Shown here piece after piece: positions 51,331 to 59,925 of a stretch of 64,000 nucleotides of DNA. The translations under genes were made by a program, and so were the position numbers. Under the pieces are notes generated by a model, which had not been told where the DNA came from, did no database searches, and worked only from the letters and a program-made list of their open reading frames with translations. Position 1 is the first letter of the stretch. Every line of letters begins with the position of its first letter. Source of the stretch: Hyphomicrobium zavarzinii ATCC 27496 (lineage in GTDB: Bacteria > Pseudomonadota > Alphaproteobacteria > Rhizobiales > Hyphomicrobiaceae); assembly GCF_000383415.1 (NCBI RefSeq), contig NZ_KB911258.1, positions 1 through 64,000 of the forward strand, read 5' to 3'.

Positions 51331-52851
51331 CTTCCGTCACATTCCCGCAACGCCGCGTCTTCTGATGGCCGCCCACATGCGATCGTGATCGGCAGCGGCT
51401 TTGGCGGGCTGGCTGCAGCCATCCGGCTCGGTGCACGGGGCTACCGCGTGACCGTCCTGGAAAAGCAGCTGAAGCCCGGCGGTCGCGCTGCCGTCTTCCG
51501 CCAGGACGGCTTCACGTTCGATGCTGGCCCGACAATCGTCACAGCGCCGTTCCTGTTTGAAGAGCTTTGGGGGCTCTGCGGACGGCGCATGTCGGACGAC
51601 ATCGATCTGAGGCCGCTCGATCCCTTCTACCGGATCCGCTTCCACGACGGACGGACAGTCGACTGCAACAGCGATCCGGCCGCGATGCGGGAGGAAATTC
51701 GCCGGATCGCTCCCGAAGACGTCGCCGGTTACGACCGCTTCATGCGCTTCTCCGAGGAGATCTATACCACCGGCTTCGAGAAGCTTGGGCATGTACCGTT
51801 CTCTTCGTGGACCGACATGGCGCGCGTTTTGCCGTCTCTCCTCCGCCTGAAGAGCTTTCGTAGCGTTTATGGGGTGGTGTCGCAGTATGTACGCAACCCA
51901 CAGGTCCGCATCCTTCTGAGCTTCCATTCGCTGTTCGTGGGCGGCAACCCGTTCGACGTCACGTCGATCTACGGCCTCATTTCATTCCTGGAACGTCGAT
52001 GGGGCGTGCACTTTCCGATGGGTGGAATGGGATCGCTGGTCGAGGGACTTGTGCGTCTGATCGCGGGGCAAGGCGGCCGCATCGTCTACGGCGCCGAAGT
52101 CGCAGAGGTGCTCCTCGATGGTCGCAGGGCGATTGGCGTGAAGCTCGCAACGGGCGCCATCATGCGATCCGACATCGTCGTCTCTAATGCCGACGCTGCG
52201 TGGACCTACCACAAGCTCGTTCCATCCCACGCGCGTCGTCGCTGGACGGACCGGAAGCTCGAGCGGGCCCGCTACTCCATGGGCCTCTTCGTTTGGTACT
52301 TCGGGACGACGCGGCGCTATGCGGATGTCCCGCACCACACTATCCTGCTCGGCCCCAGGTACCGGGAGCTTCTGCGCGACATCTTCCGAAAGAAGACGCT
52401 CGCAGAAGACATGAGCCTATACCTTCACCGGCCCACGGCGACGGATTCCTCCATGGCTCCGCCCGGCTGCGACGCATTTTACGTCCTGTCGCCCGTTCCA
52501 AACCTCTGCGCATCCATAGATTGGAACAGCGAGGCAGAGCGGTATCGCCGCGCGGTGGCGAACGTCCTGGAGTCGACAGTGCTGCCCGGGGTCGAAAAAA
52601 ATCTCGCGACCTCTCGCGTGGCGACGCCGCTGCATTTCGAAAGCCAGTTGTTGTCGTTCAAGGGAGCCGGCTTCAGCTTCGAGCCGATCCTCACCCAAAG
52701 CGCTTGGTTTCGCCCACACAATGTCAGCGAAGATATTGATCGCCTCTATCTCGTAGGAGCGGGCACCCATCCGGGAGCAGGAGTCCCGGGCGTTCTCTCG
52801 TCGGCTCGGATTCTCGACACGGTGGTACCTCATGCAGCCGCACTCGCTTGA
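51322..52851 (+). CDS. crtI: Phytoene desaturase
   Basis: 509 residues. FAD motif HAIVIGSGFGGLAAAIRLGA, then LEKQLKPGGRAAVFRQDGF, FDAGPTIVTAPFL, and the C-terminal VGAGTHPGAGVPGVLSSARI. It converts phytoene to neurosporene or lycopene in several desaturation steps. The next plausible start in frame lies inside the FAD fold, so the ATG within the operator is accepted. It overlaps crtB by 20 bases. Confidence 0.95.
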   Translation: MLTLPSHSRNAASSDGRPHAIVIGSGFGGLAAAIRLGARGYRVTVLEKQLKPGGRAAVFRQDGFTFDAGPTIVTAPFLFEELWGLCGRRMSDDIDLRPLDPFYRIRFHDGRTVDCNSDPAAMREEIRRIAPEDVAGYDRFMRFSEEIYTTGFEKLGHVPFSSWTDMARVLPSLLRLKSFRSVYGVVSQYVRNPQVRILLSFHSLFVGGNPFDVTSIYGLISFLERRWGVHFPMGGMGSLVEGLVRLIAGQGGRIVYGAEVAEVLLDGRRAIGVKLATGAIMRSDIVVSNADAAWTYHKLVPSHARRRWTDRKLERARYSMGLFVWYFGTTRRYADVPHHTILLGPRYRELLRDIFRKKTLAEDMSLYLHRPTATDSSMAPPGCDAFYVLSPVPNLCASIDWNSEAERYRRAVANVLESTVLPGVEKNLATSRVATPLHFESQLLSFKGAGFSFEPILTQSAWFRPHNVSEDIDRLYLVGAGTHPGAGVPGVLSSARILDTVVPHAAALA

Positions 52852-53875
52852 ACTCGCGCACGGCGCGCATTCAGATCTCATGGCCTGCCGCGCTCTGCTC
52901 CGCGACGGATCGAAATCCTTCTACTCTGCTTCGTTCCTTCTTCCCCGCTCTGTACGGGAGCCCGCGACGGCGCTCTACGCCTTTTGCAGAGTGGCGGACG
53001 ACGCCATCGACGTTGCAGCGCGCCATCCGGGCGCGATAGAGATGCTTCATCAACGCCTGCATCAGGCCTACATCGGCGAGCCTTGGGCGATCGCATCTGA
53101 CAGGGCTTTCGCGCGGGTAGCGCTGCAGCATCGCATTCCGCAAGAAGTACCTAGAGCGCTGATCGAGGGCCTTGCGTGGGATGCCGCCGGGCGGCGCTAC
53201 GAGACCATCGATGATCTCATTGCCTATGCGGTGCGCGTCGCAGGGACGGTGGGCATCATGTTTGCGCTCGCAATGAACGTTCGATCCCCTCAGCTTCTGG
53301 CGCGTGCCTGCGACCTCGGCATTGCGATGCAACTTACAAATATCGCGCGAGACGTGGGCGAGGACGCTGCTGCGGGCCGCATCTATCTTCCGTTGAGATG
53401 GATGCGCGAGAGCGGGCTTGATCCGGACGCTTGGCTTGCTGCGCCGAGGCCATCCTCAGCACTAGCCCGGGTGGTCGGGAGACTGCTTCTTACGGCAGAC
53501 GAATTCTATCGGCGGGCCGACTCGGGCATCGCGGCCCTGCCGGCGCTCTGCCGTCCAGGCGTCAATGCCGCCCGCCTGATTTACGCCGAGATCGGTAGAG
53601 AGGTCACACGCAACAGGCACGATTCCGTCTCGCGTCGCGCCGTCGTGTCCAAGGAACGTAAGCTTGCGCTGATCGCCCAAGCGCTTGTCCCGCCAAACGA
53701 GGCGCCGCTCGCGCGCGATCTTCCGCCCGCGCCGGCGGCGAAGTTTCTGATCGACGCCGCGTCTCACCTCGAGCCCGCAGATACGCTGCCTGCATGGTGG
53801 AATCTGAATGGGCAAGCCGTCCGGCTGATTGAAATCTGGGAGCGGCTCGAGAGGCGCGAGCGCGCGGCACTATGA
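52832..53875 (+). CDS. crtB: Phytoene synthase
   Basis: 347 residues of the squalene/phytoene synthase fold. SKSFYSASFLLPRSVREPA opens the domain; Asp-rich motifs are FCRVADDAIDVAA and QLTNIARDVGEDAAAGRIYL. It condenses two GGPP to phytoene at the membrane. Coupled to crtI and followed 49 bases later by dxs. Confidence 0.95.
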   Translation: MQPHSLELAHGAHSDLMACRALLRDGSKSFYSASFLLPRSVREPATALYAFCRVADDAIDVAARHPGAIEMLHQRLHQAYIGEPWAIASDRAFARVALQHRIPQEVPRALIEGLAWDAAGRRYETIDDLIAYAVRVAGTVGIMFALAMNVRSPQLLARACDLGIAMQLTNIARDVGEDAAAGRIYLPLRWMRESGLDPDAWLAAPRPSSALARVVGRLLLTADEFYRRADSGIAALPALCRPGVNAARLIYAEIGREVTRNRHDSVSRRAVVSKERKLALIAQALVPPNEAPLARDLPPAPAAKFLIDAASHLEPADTLPAWWNLNGQAVRLIEIWERLERRERAAL

Positions 53876-53924
53876 AGAGAAGTAGTTCGTTCGGTCCGGG
53901 CAGGGCCGGGAATGGGTGCAACAC

Positions 53925-55871
53925 ATGACGTCGATGGAAGGCACGCCCAAGAAACGCAGCACGCCGGTTTTGGATCGCGTCTCAATTCCGGCCGACCTCC
54001 GCGCTTTGCCGGAGAGCGACCTCGTTCAACTGGCTGATGAGCTCCGGCAGGCGACGATCGACGCTGTGTCGGTCACCGGGGGGCATCTCGGCGCCGGCCT
54101 CGGTGTCGTCGAGCTCACCGTCGCCTTGCACCGCATTTTCGACACGCCCAGAGATCGGCTGATCTGGGATGTCGGGCACCAGGCTTATCCGCACAAGATT
54201 CTCACGGGCCGGCGAGAACGGATTCACACGCTGCGCCAGCCCGGCGGGCTCTCGGGCTTCACGCGCCGTTCCGAAAGCACGTACGATCCGTTCGGCGCGG
54301 CGCATTCCTCGACGTCGATCTCCGCCGGTCTCGGCATGTCCGTCGCTCGCGATCTCAAAGGCGAGACGAACAATGTCATTTGCGTGATCGGGGATGGCGC
54401 CATGAGCGCAGGCATGGCGTATGAGGCCATGAACAACGCGGGAGCGGCGGATGCGCGTCTTATCGTCGTTTTGAACGACAACGATATGTCTATCGCGCCG
54501 CCCACGGGGGCGCTGTCTCGCTATCTCACGCGCGTCACCTCGGGTGGCGTGTATTTGCACGTCCGCGATCTCGCGAAGCAGCTTGCCAAGAGACTGCCGA
54601 AGCAATGGGAGCGGCGCGCCGCGCGGATCGAGGAACTGTCGCGGACCTACTGGTCCGGAGGCGCATTCTTCGAGGAGATGGGCTTTTATTACGTCGGCCC
54701 CATCGACGGACACGATCTGTCTCAACTTTTGCCCGTGCTGCAGAACGTCCGCGACGCCGATCGCGGGCCGATCCTGGTGCACGTCGTGACGCAGAAGGGA
54801 AAGGGCTATGCCCCGGCCGAGGCATCGCCCGACAAATACCACGGAGTGGTCAGTTTCAACGTGCTGACCGGTGCACAAGCGAAGCCGAAGCCGAAGGCAC
54901 CATCTTACACGCGCGTGTTCGCCGACAGCCTCGTGGCGGAAGCTCGCAAGGACAGTCGCATCGTCGGCATAACGGCGGCGATGCCCGATGGGACCGGCAT
55001 TGACGTGTTTGCTAAGGAGTTCCCGGATCGCGCGTTTGACGTTGGCATAGCCGAGCAGCACGCCGTAACGTTCGCGGCTGGTCTTGCGGCCGAGGGCCTC
55101 AAGCCGTTTGCAGCCATCTATTCGACATTCCTGCAGCGTGCTTACGATCAGGTCGTGCACGACGTGGCGATCCAGCGGCTCCCGGTGCGCTTCGCGATCG
55201 ACCGCGCCGGGCTCGTCGGTGCGGACGGGGCGACCCACGCCGGGTCGTTCGATTTGGCGTATCTCGGTTGCCTGCCTCACTTCACGATCATGGCACCGGC
55301 TGACGAGGCCGATCTGGTCCACATGGTGGCCACCGCAGCGGCCCTCGACGATGGGCCCTCGGCAATTCGCTACCCGCGAGGCGAAGGAACGGGAGTTCCA
55401 CTTCCTCGAGAGGGCGCCCCACTGCCGATTGGCGTTGGGCGCGTGGTTCGCGAAGGCACGAAAGTTGCGCTCCTCTCTCTGGGCGGGCGCCTGAAGGAAT
55501 GTCTCGCCGCAGCCGATAAGCTATCTGCACTCGGACTATCGACAACAGTAGCGGACGCGCGGTTCGCAAAGCCGATAGATCACGCGCTCGTGCGCCAGCT
55601 GGCGCGCCATCACGAATTGCTCGTCACCGTTGAAGAAGGCTCGATCGGCGGCTTTGGCAGCCAGGTTCTCCACTCCCTCAGCGGAGAAGGCCTGCTCGAC
55701 GGCAAGCTGCGCATCCGCTCTCTGGTCCTCCCTGACGTGTTCATGGAGCACGGAGCGCCGGACGCCATGTACGCGGCGGCAGGGCTGGACGCGGCAGGTA
55801 TTGTCGGGGTCGTTCTTGCGATGATCGGCAACGATGTGCTGACCGGGGGCGCCGCCCTTAGCCATCTCTGA
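53925..55871 (+). CDS. dxs: 1-deoxy-D-xylulose-5-phosphate synthase
   Basis: About 648 residues. Thiamine-diphosphate motif [18 protein letters not shown], substrate-binding [16 protein letters not shown], and in the second half [15 protein letters not shown] and [15 protein letters not shown]. First committed step of the MEP pathway. The ATG of MTSMEGTPK is taken; a GTG three codons upstream and an ATG two codons downstream are alternatives. The location beside crtIB implies a photosynthesis-dedicated copy. Confidence 0.95.
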   Translation: MTSMEGTPKKRSTPVLDRVSIPADLRALPESDLVQLADELRQATIDAVSVTGGHLGAGLGVVELTVALHRIFDTPRDRLIWDVGHQAYPHKILTGRRERIHTLRQPGGLSGFTRRSESTYDPFGAAHSSTSISAGLGMSVARDLKGETNNVICVIGDGAMSAGMAYEAMNNAGAADARLIVVLNDNDMSIAPPTGALSRYLTRVTSGGVYLHVRDLAKQLAKRLPKQWERRAARIEELSRTYWSGGAFFEEMGFYYVGPIDGHDLSQLLPVLQNVRDADRGPILVHVVTQKGKGYAPAEASPDKYHGVVSFNVLTGAQAKPKPKAPSYTRVFADSLVAEARKDSRIVGITAAMPDGTGIDVFAKEFPDRAFDVGIAEQHAVTFAAGLAAEGLKPFAAIYSTFLQRAYDQVVHDVAIQRLPVRFAIDRAGLVGADGATHAGSFDLAYLGCLPHFTIMAPADEADLVHMVATAAALDDGPSAIRYPRGEGTGVPLPREGAPLPIGVGRVVREGTKVALLSLGGRLKECLAAADKLSALGLSTTVADARFAKPIDHALVRQLARHHELLVTVEEGSIGGFGSQVLHSLSGEGLLDGKLRIRSLVLPDVFMEHGAPDAMYAAAGLDAAGIVGVVLAMIGNDVLTGGAALSHL

Positions 55872-55883
55872 GAGCGGACGTGG

Positions 55884-56030
55884 ATGGTGGGTTATGGCCT
55901 GATCGAACTGGCGTTTGTCTTCGGTGTCGTGCTGGCGGTGGCCGTGTGGGAGCTTTATGCGGTGCGCAAGAGCCTTGGTCGCCAACGCAAAGACAAGGAC
56001 GAGGGCGATGACGGGCGGCGGCAGCCATGA
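55884..56030 (+). CDS. Tiny single-helix membrane protein 1
   Basis: 48 residues. MVGYGLIELAFVFGVVLAV begins one membrane helix, followed by WELYAVRKSLGRQRK and a charged tail with DKDEGDDG. It starts 12 bases after the dxs stop and overlaps the next tiny gene by ATGA. The two products look paralogous (IELA-V, then EL---R--L-RQR). I know no function; operon position suggests a role near pigment or isoprenoid enzymes. Confidence 0.6.
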   Translation: MVGYGLIELAFVFGVVLAVAVWELYAVRKSLGRQRKDKDEGDDGRRQP

Positions 56031-56203
56031 CCGCATTTTCGCCACTTGCGTTCATCGAACTGGCCGTCGTTGCCGCGTTCGCCGTCGCCTGGGCCATCCT
56101 CGAGCTGGTCTGCAGGCGGCTCGACCGGCAACGCAGTGCGAGACCTGAAGTCAAGGAAGATCAAAACGCAGCCCCGAGAAGCGACGCCGACATCGAGAAT
56201 TGA
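56027..56203 (+). CDS. Tiny single-helix membrane protein 2
   Basis: 58 residues. MTAFSPLAFIELAVVAAFAV starts one membrane helix, then AILELVCRRLDRQRS and a polar tail. It resembles the preceding product in the IELAxV start and the RxLDRQR juxtamembrane stretch. The ATGA overlap indicates co-translation. Function unknown. Confidence 0.6.
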   Translation: MTAFSPLAFIELAVVAAFAVAWAILELVCRRLDRQRSARPEVKEDQNAAPRSDADIEN

Positions 56204-56290
56204 CGTGCGCTGCGGGCATTGACGGGCCCCCTAAAAAGGGAAAGTCTGAGCTCAACCGGCGGGGTGCAGATTGGGGATCGGAGATCGGAC

Positions 56291-56773
56291 ATGATACTAT
56301 CGACGAACGCCAACCTTTGGGCCATCGCTGGGATGGTTTACGCTCTCGCTGGAGCATGCCTGCTCTGCAATTCGTTGTTTCTTACACCCGCTCCCGAGAG
56401 AGCCGGCGCACCGGGAGATGCCTTCGCCAGACGCAAGCTCTACGAGCAGTGGCTCGATTCCCGCGTAGGTGGCGCGCTTGTCGTTGTCGGGTTCTTTCTG
56501 CAGGCGACCGGTTCACTCGGCTCCAATTCTCTGAACGTTCCAGCCGCGTTCGTCCTTCTTGGCCTCGCGCTCGGCGCTGTCTACTACGCGATGATGAAGG
56601 GCTTGATGGTTGAAAACCTTTTGGAGAAGGCGGAGCCGCAACGGACGGAGCGCCCGCTGGCGCTCGTGTATCGTGCTGAATGCCCGGAGCCGGCACCCGC
56701 CGTTTCGGCGGATCCGGTATTCGAGCAGAAAGCACCGTCGTCAGCCAGCACGTCAGAGCACAAGCACGGCTGA
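56291..56773 (+). CDS. Membrane protein of unknown function
   Basis: 160 residues from MILSTNANLWAIAG, with GGAG nine bases upstream. Three hydrophobic helices (LWAIAGMVYALAGACLL, GGALVVVGFFLQATGSLG, AFVLLGLALGAVYYAMM) are followed by a ~45-residue soluble Pro/Ala/Ser-rich tail ending SEHKHG. Not recognised. The upstream in-frame ATG at 56219 would add 24 polar residues. Confidence 0.55.
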   Translation: MILSTNANLWAIAGMVYALAGACLLCNSLFLTPAPERAGAPGDAFARRKLYEQWLDSRVGGALVVVGFFLQATGSLGSNSLNVPAAFVLLGLALGAVYYAMMKGLMVENLLEKAEPQRTERPLALVYRAECPEPAPAVSADPVFEQKAPSSASTSEHKHG

Positions 56774-56857
56774 GCCCTTGGCACAGCGCGTTGACGTCAC
56801 AAATGTGCACGACTGGGGCGCAAAGCCTAGCCCGCCCTCGCGGAGTGCCCATGGGCG

Positions 56858-57043
56858 CGTGATTGATGCGCTTGTCAAAGCCGGCTGCGAACATGTCCTT
56901 CTTGACGAAGGAGTTTCTGGCGCCCGGGGGAAGCCGCCCTGCCCTGGACCGAGCTTTGGGTCAACTTCGGCCAGGTGACGTGCTGGTGACTTGGAGGCTA
57001 GATCGCTTGGGGCGCAGTCTGTCCCATTTGATCCATGTCGTAG
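56858..57043 (+). pseudogene. Serine recombinase (resolvase/invertase) remnant
   Basis: Two frames read together give a resolvase N-terminal-domain fragment. RVIDALVKAGCEHVLLDEGVSGARG comes first. After a one-base shift in a run of five Gs (56926-56930) the frame continues SRPALDRALGQLRPGDVLVTWRLDRLGRSLSHLIHVV. The catalytic-serine N-terminus and the whole DNA-binding half are missing, so it is a relic of a mobile element. It ends about ten bases before a CRISPR-like repeat. Confidence 0.75.
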
Positions 57044-57052
57044 CGGCACCCC

Positions 57053-57081
57053 CCGTTCATCCCCGCGTGTGCGGGGAACAC
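57053..57081. repeat. Solitary type I-E-like CRISPR repeat
   Basis: A 29-base element with the hallmark core TTCATCCCCGCGTG, a short inverted pair CCCCGC/GCGGGG, and the end GGGGAACAC. It matches the family of type I-E repeats at all but about one position near its first bases. No second copy lies at spacer distance on either side, and no cas gene is in the window. Confidence 0.7.
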
Positions 57082-57170
57082 TCAGCGGCCATTGCGTCGC
57101 GACCGCTCTACAGCATTTGGGAGGAAGTTGATCGAAAGCATCGCGTCCGTGGCCGGAAGGCCGTCGCGCC

Positions 57171-57398
57171 ATGATCGTCATCCTGATGGTATTGCTTGCC
57201 GCGCATTGCGTGACGGGTTTTGCGATGACGACCGACGCCTGCTGGGGATCCACGATGCTCGAGATTGTGCACGAAGCACTCGCCTACATTACGCTCACCG
57301 TCGTTGGACTGCATGTCACGGGCGTCATCATCCCCAGCATGGAGCACGGAGAGAATCTGGCCAAGGGTATGTTCACCGGACGCAAGCGACCTGAATGA
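57171..57398 (+). pseudogene. Cytochrome b561-type protein, C-terminal remnant
   Basis: 75 residues. MTTDACWGSTMLEIVHEALA and the helix YITLTVVGLHVTGVIIPS, then MEHGENLAKGMFTGRKRP, match the last two helices of bacterial b561-like cytochromes, with haem-ligand histidines retained. The first half of the ~180-residue protein is absent. Broken mobile-element sequence lies directly upstream, so truncation by rearrangement is likely. It could still be translated from the ATG given. Confidence 0.65.
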
Positions 57399-57467
57399 GC
57401 AATGCCCCGGATTTCCAGTGCCTGCCTCCCACATATGCCAATCGTCGCCGGCACGCGCCTAACACCG

Positions 57468-58001
57468 TCACATCATGCAGCAGCCTGCACCCAGCAGCAG
57501 GTCGGCCTTCTTCTTTTGCTCATCGCTCAACACCTTGTAGAGCGCCTCGGTAGCCGGGGAGAGGGCCTTCAGAGTCTCGACCATGCTCTCCATCGCTCGA
57601 ATGTGCGCCTGCAAACGCTCGACGGCACTGCCTGACTGCATGGTCTGCATCATCGCTGCGTATGTGCTCTGCATAGTGGAAGCACGGGCTTTGACGGCGT
57701 TCACGTACCCGTTCCAGGCTTCTGTCTGGGCCTCGGAGATGCCGAGCTCGGCTTTGAGATACGCAAGCCGCCCCTCCATCATTGGGCCGTTTCCCATCAT
57801 CATGCCGGGGCCCATCATCTCCTGCATTCCGGGCCCCATCATGCCCCAGCCCATCATTCCTGGTCCCATGCCTCGACCCATCATGCCGGGTCCCATCATG
57901 GGCGCCGAGTGGCCACCTTGGTCCTGCGCAAACGCCACCGAACCCGCTGCCGTAGCCAGGACAGCTGCTGCCGCGATCGTCCGTCGAATTGAGTTGGTCA
58001 T
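57468..58001 (-). CDS. Met-rich periplasmic Spy/CpxP-like protein
   Basis: 177 residues. Signal peptide (SIRRTIAAAAVLATAAGSVAFA), then a ~45-residue stretch of Met-Gly-Pro repeats (MMGPGMMGRGMGPGMM), then a helical LTXXQ-like region (LKAELGISEAQTEAWNGY, LSDEQKKKADLLLG) and a C-terminal GCCMM. Spy-like proteins are periplasmic chaperones or metal-stress sensors. The methionine and cysteine content suggests copper or another soft metal. Ends convergently with the b561 remnant. Confidence 0.7.
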   Translation of the reverse strand: MTNSIRRTIAAAAVLATAAGSVAFAQDQGGHSAPMMGPGMMGRGMGPGMMGWGMMGPGMQEMMGPGMMMGNGPMMEGRLAYLKAELGISEAQTEAWNGYVNAVKARASTMQSTYAAMMQTMQSGSAVERLQAHIRAMESMVETLKALSPATEALYKVLSDEQKKKADLLLGAGCCMM

Positions 58002-58134
58002 TTTGCGTTCCTCCTATGCGTCCCGGAGCGGAGGTCACTCGGATGAGCACCTGATGACAGATGCCACACTCATTTAGTAATTCTGCATCTGCATCCTTCG
58101 CCGGCCGGATTCAATTTGCGAAATCGCTGCGCTA

Positions 58135-58836
58135 TCAAGCCGCGACCCCGAAGACCGCCCCGATCCCTGCCGTCAGAGCCATGGCAAGCGCGCCCCAGAA
58201 GGTCACGCGAAGGGTGGCTTTGAGTACATTTGCTCCACCCGCCTGGGCACCGATCGCGCCGAGAATCGCCAGGAACAGGAGCGATGCCACGGAGACACCC
58301 GTCACAAGCATCGCGGCCGGCAGGAGCAGCGCCATAAGAAGCGGAAGGGCCGCACCTACGGCAAAGGTCGCAGCTGAGGTCAACGCCGCCTGGATCGGGC
58401 GAGCTGTCGTCACTTCCGATATTCCCAGCTCGTCGCGGGCATGTGCCCCGAGCGCGTCCTTCGCCATGAGCTGGTCCGCCACTTGATGCGCCAGATCGGG
58501 CGACACTCCCCGGCCGATGTAGATCTGCGCCAATTCCTCGCGCTCGAACTCAGGCTGGGTTGCGAGTTCGGCTCGCTCGCGGGCAAGATCCGCCTGCTCG
58601 GTGTCCGATTGCGAGCTGACCGAGACGTACTCACCGGCAGCCATCGACATCGCCCCGGCGACAAGCCCCGCAAGCCCTGCGATCAATACCTCCGCCCGTC
58701 CTGACCCAGCCGACGCCACACCAACGATCAGACTGGCAGTCGAGACGATACCGTCGTTGGCGCCGAGAACTGCTGCCCGTAGCCAGCCGATGCGGGAGAC
58801 GAGATGGGACTCGGGATGGATATGCAGGCGCGACAT
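58135..58836 (-). CDS. VIT1/CCC1-family Fe/Mn transporter
   Basis: 233 residues with about five helices. VIT family signatures are LRAAVLGANDGIVSTASLIVG, GAMSMAAGEYVSVSSQ and a cytoplasmic Glu-rich segment (RERAELATQPEFEREELAQI), followed by GAALPLLMALLLP. It moves Fe2+ or Mn2+ across the membrane. The neighbouring Spy-like gene also hints at a metal-handling pair on the minus strand. Confidence 0.9.
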   Translation of the reverse strand: MSRLHIHPESHLVSRIGWLRAAVLGANDGIVSTASLIVGVASAGSGRAEVLIAGLAGLVAGAMSMAAGEYVSVSSQSDTEQADLARERAELATQPEFEREELAQIYIGRGVSPDLAHQVADQLMAKDALGAHARDELGISEVTTARPIQAALTSAATFAVGAALPLLMALLLPAAMLVTGVSVASLLFLAILGAIGAQAGGANVLKATLRVTFWGALAMALTAGIGAVFGVAA

Positions 58837-59246
58837 ATCTTCGTTCCAGGACGGCTCATTCCTAATTTACCGCCGATGCTTCCGCATTCATAGCTGGATC
58901 GATAGAACTCAACGAAGGCCTCCCGACAGCGATGTCGCCCACCAGCTGCCGAACCAGACCAACGGGTCATAAGCGGAAATCTCGCGTGCCGTCCGCAGTC
59001 CGTGCGGACTGCGTTTGGCAGGCAGCCGCTCCTGACGCTCAGATGATGATGTGTCTTCTCGGAGTGAATTATCTTGCTATTCGGATGTAAATAGCATCAA
59101 TAGCATTATCGGTTTTGGCCAGACAATCGGGCCGTCTGCCCACGCTGTTGGGCGTACGCTTAGAACATCTCAAAAAATCGTTTACCGGATGTGCCACGCT
59201 TTTGAGCGTGAGCATTGGCTTTTGCTTGGCAAAATGAGGAACTAAA
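58837..59246. other. Spacer and long 5' leader of cold-shock gene
   Basis: No gene is supported. An 8-bp CGCAGTCC/GGACTGCG hairpin with a 4-base loop (58994-59013) is followed by TTTGG. Further on, an AT-rich stretch leads into the cold-shock gene, with a CACGC/GCGTG hairpin near 59197-59212. A long structured leader is usual for cspA-type genes. Confidence 0.45.
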
Positions 59247-59456
59247 ATGCAAAATGGTACCGTGAAATTCTACAATACCCAAAAGGGCTTCGGTTTCATT
59301 CAGCCGGACGATGGCAGCAAGGACGTCTTCGTCCACGCCACCGCGCTTGAGCGCGCAGGACTGCATGGTTTGAACGAAGGCCAAAAGGTCTCGTTCGACA
59401 CGCAGGAAGATCGCCGGTCGGGCAAGACCGCCGTTGCCAACATCGCAGCTGCATAA
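59247..59456 (+). CDS. CspA-family cold-shock protein
   Basis: 69 residues. [20 protein letters not shown] contains RNP1 (KGFGFI) and DVFVHATAL contains RNP2. A small OB-fold RNA chaperone. TGAGGA lies seven bases before the ATG. Confidence 0.95.
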   Translation: MQNGTVKFYNTQKGFGFIQPDDGSKDVFVHATALERAGLHGLNEGQKVSFDTQEDRRSGKTAVANIAAA

Positions 59457-59490
59457 GCTGCGTGTTCGGGCCGGTTTAATGTGAACTCTT

Positions 59491-59512
59491 GGCCGTCCCT
59501 TGCGGGACGGCC
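59491..59512 (+). terminator. Hairpin terminator of the cold-shock gene
   Basis: A perfect 9-bp GGCCGTCCC/GGGACGGCC stem with a TTGC loop, 34 bases after the cold-shock stop. Only a weak ATTCT follows it. Confidence 0.6.
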
Positions 59513-59925
59513 ATTCTCCCGGTGTGCGACAGCCTTATCAAGGCGGGCCAGGAAGCAAGGGACATTCTGGTAAAATCGCATCTGACGCATCGAACGCCTC
59601 CGTTCCCAACCAACTCAACGAGGCCGCCGACCAGGTGCTCTCAACTCTTGCCTCTGACTTCGGAAGCCAAGGCACTCAGTACTGATGTAAGCTGACGCGG
59701 AAGTATGCCCGATCTTGGCCTGCAAGCGGACGCGGGTCTGTAGAGCCGTCTCGGCACGGCCATGGATGCTGGCGATTTCGCCTAATGAGACGAACCTGCT
59801 CCATGGGTTTGGTTAGCCACGGGCCAGAAACTGACGTCTCCTCAATTTGAATCAATTCATCCACATCGTGAAAATTAAATGTCAGCAAGCGCGCGCTAGA
59901 CTGGCCCCTACGTATGGAGGCCGCA
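59513..59925. other. Intergenic stretch without a supported gene
   Basis: About 410 bases with several short overlapping frames, none with coding character, a recognisable motif or an SD. An AT-rich block around 59835-59890 may hold the promoter of the flagellin-like gene that follows. Confidence 0.4.

Noticed and set aside
53982-55322. Long minus-strand frame opposite dxs
   Set aside because: Antisense shadow; dxs carries full catalytic motifs.
57020-57170. CRISPR array
   Set aside because: Only one repeat is present; no repeat at 60-62 base spacing on either side, so no array is called.
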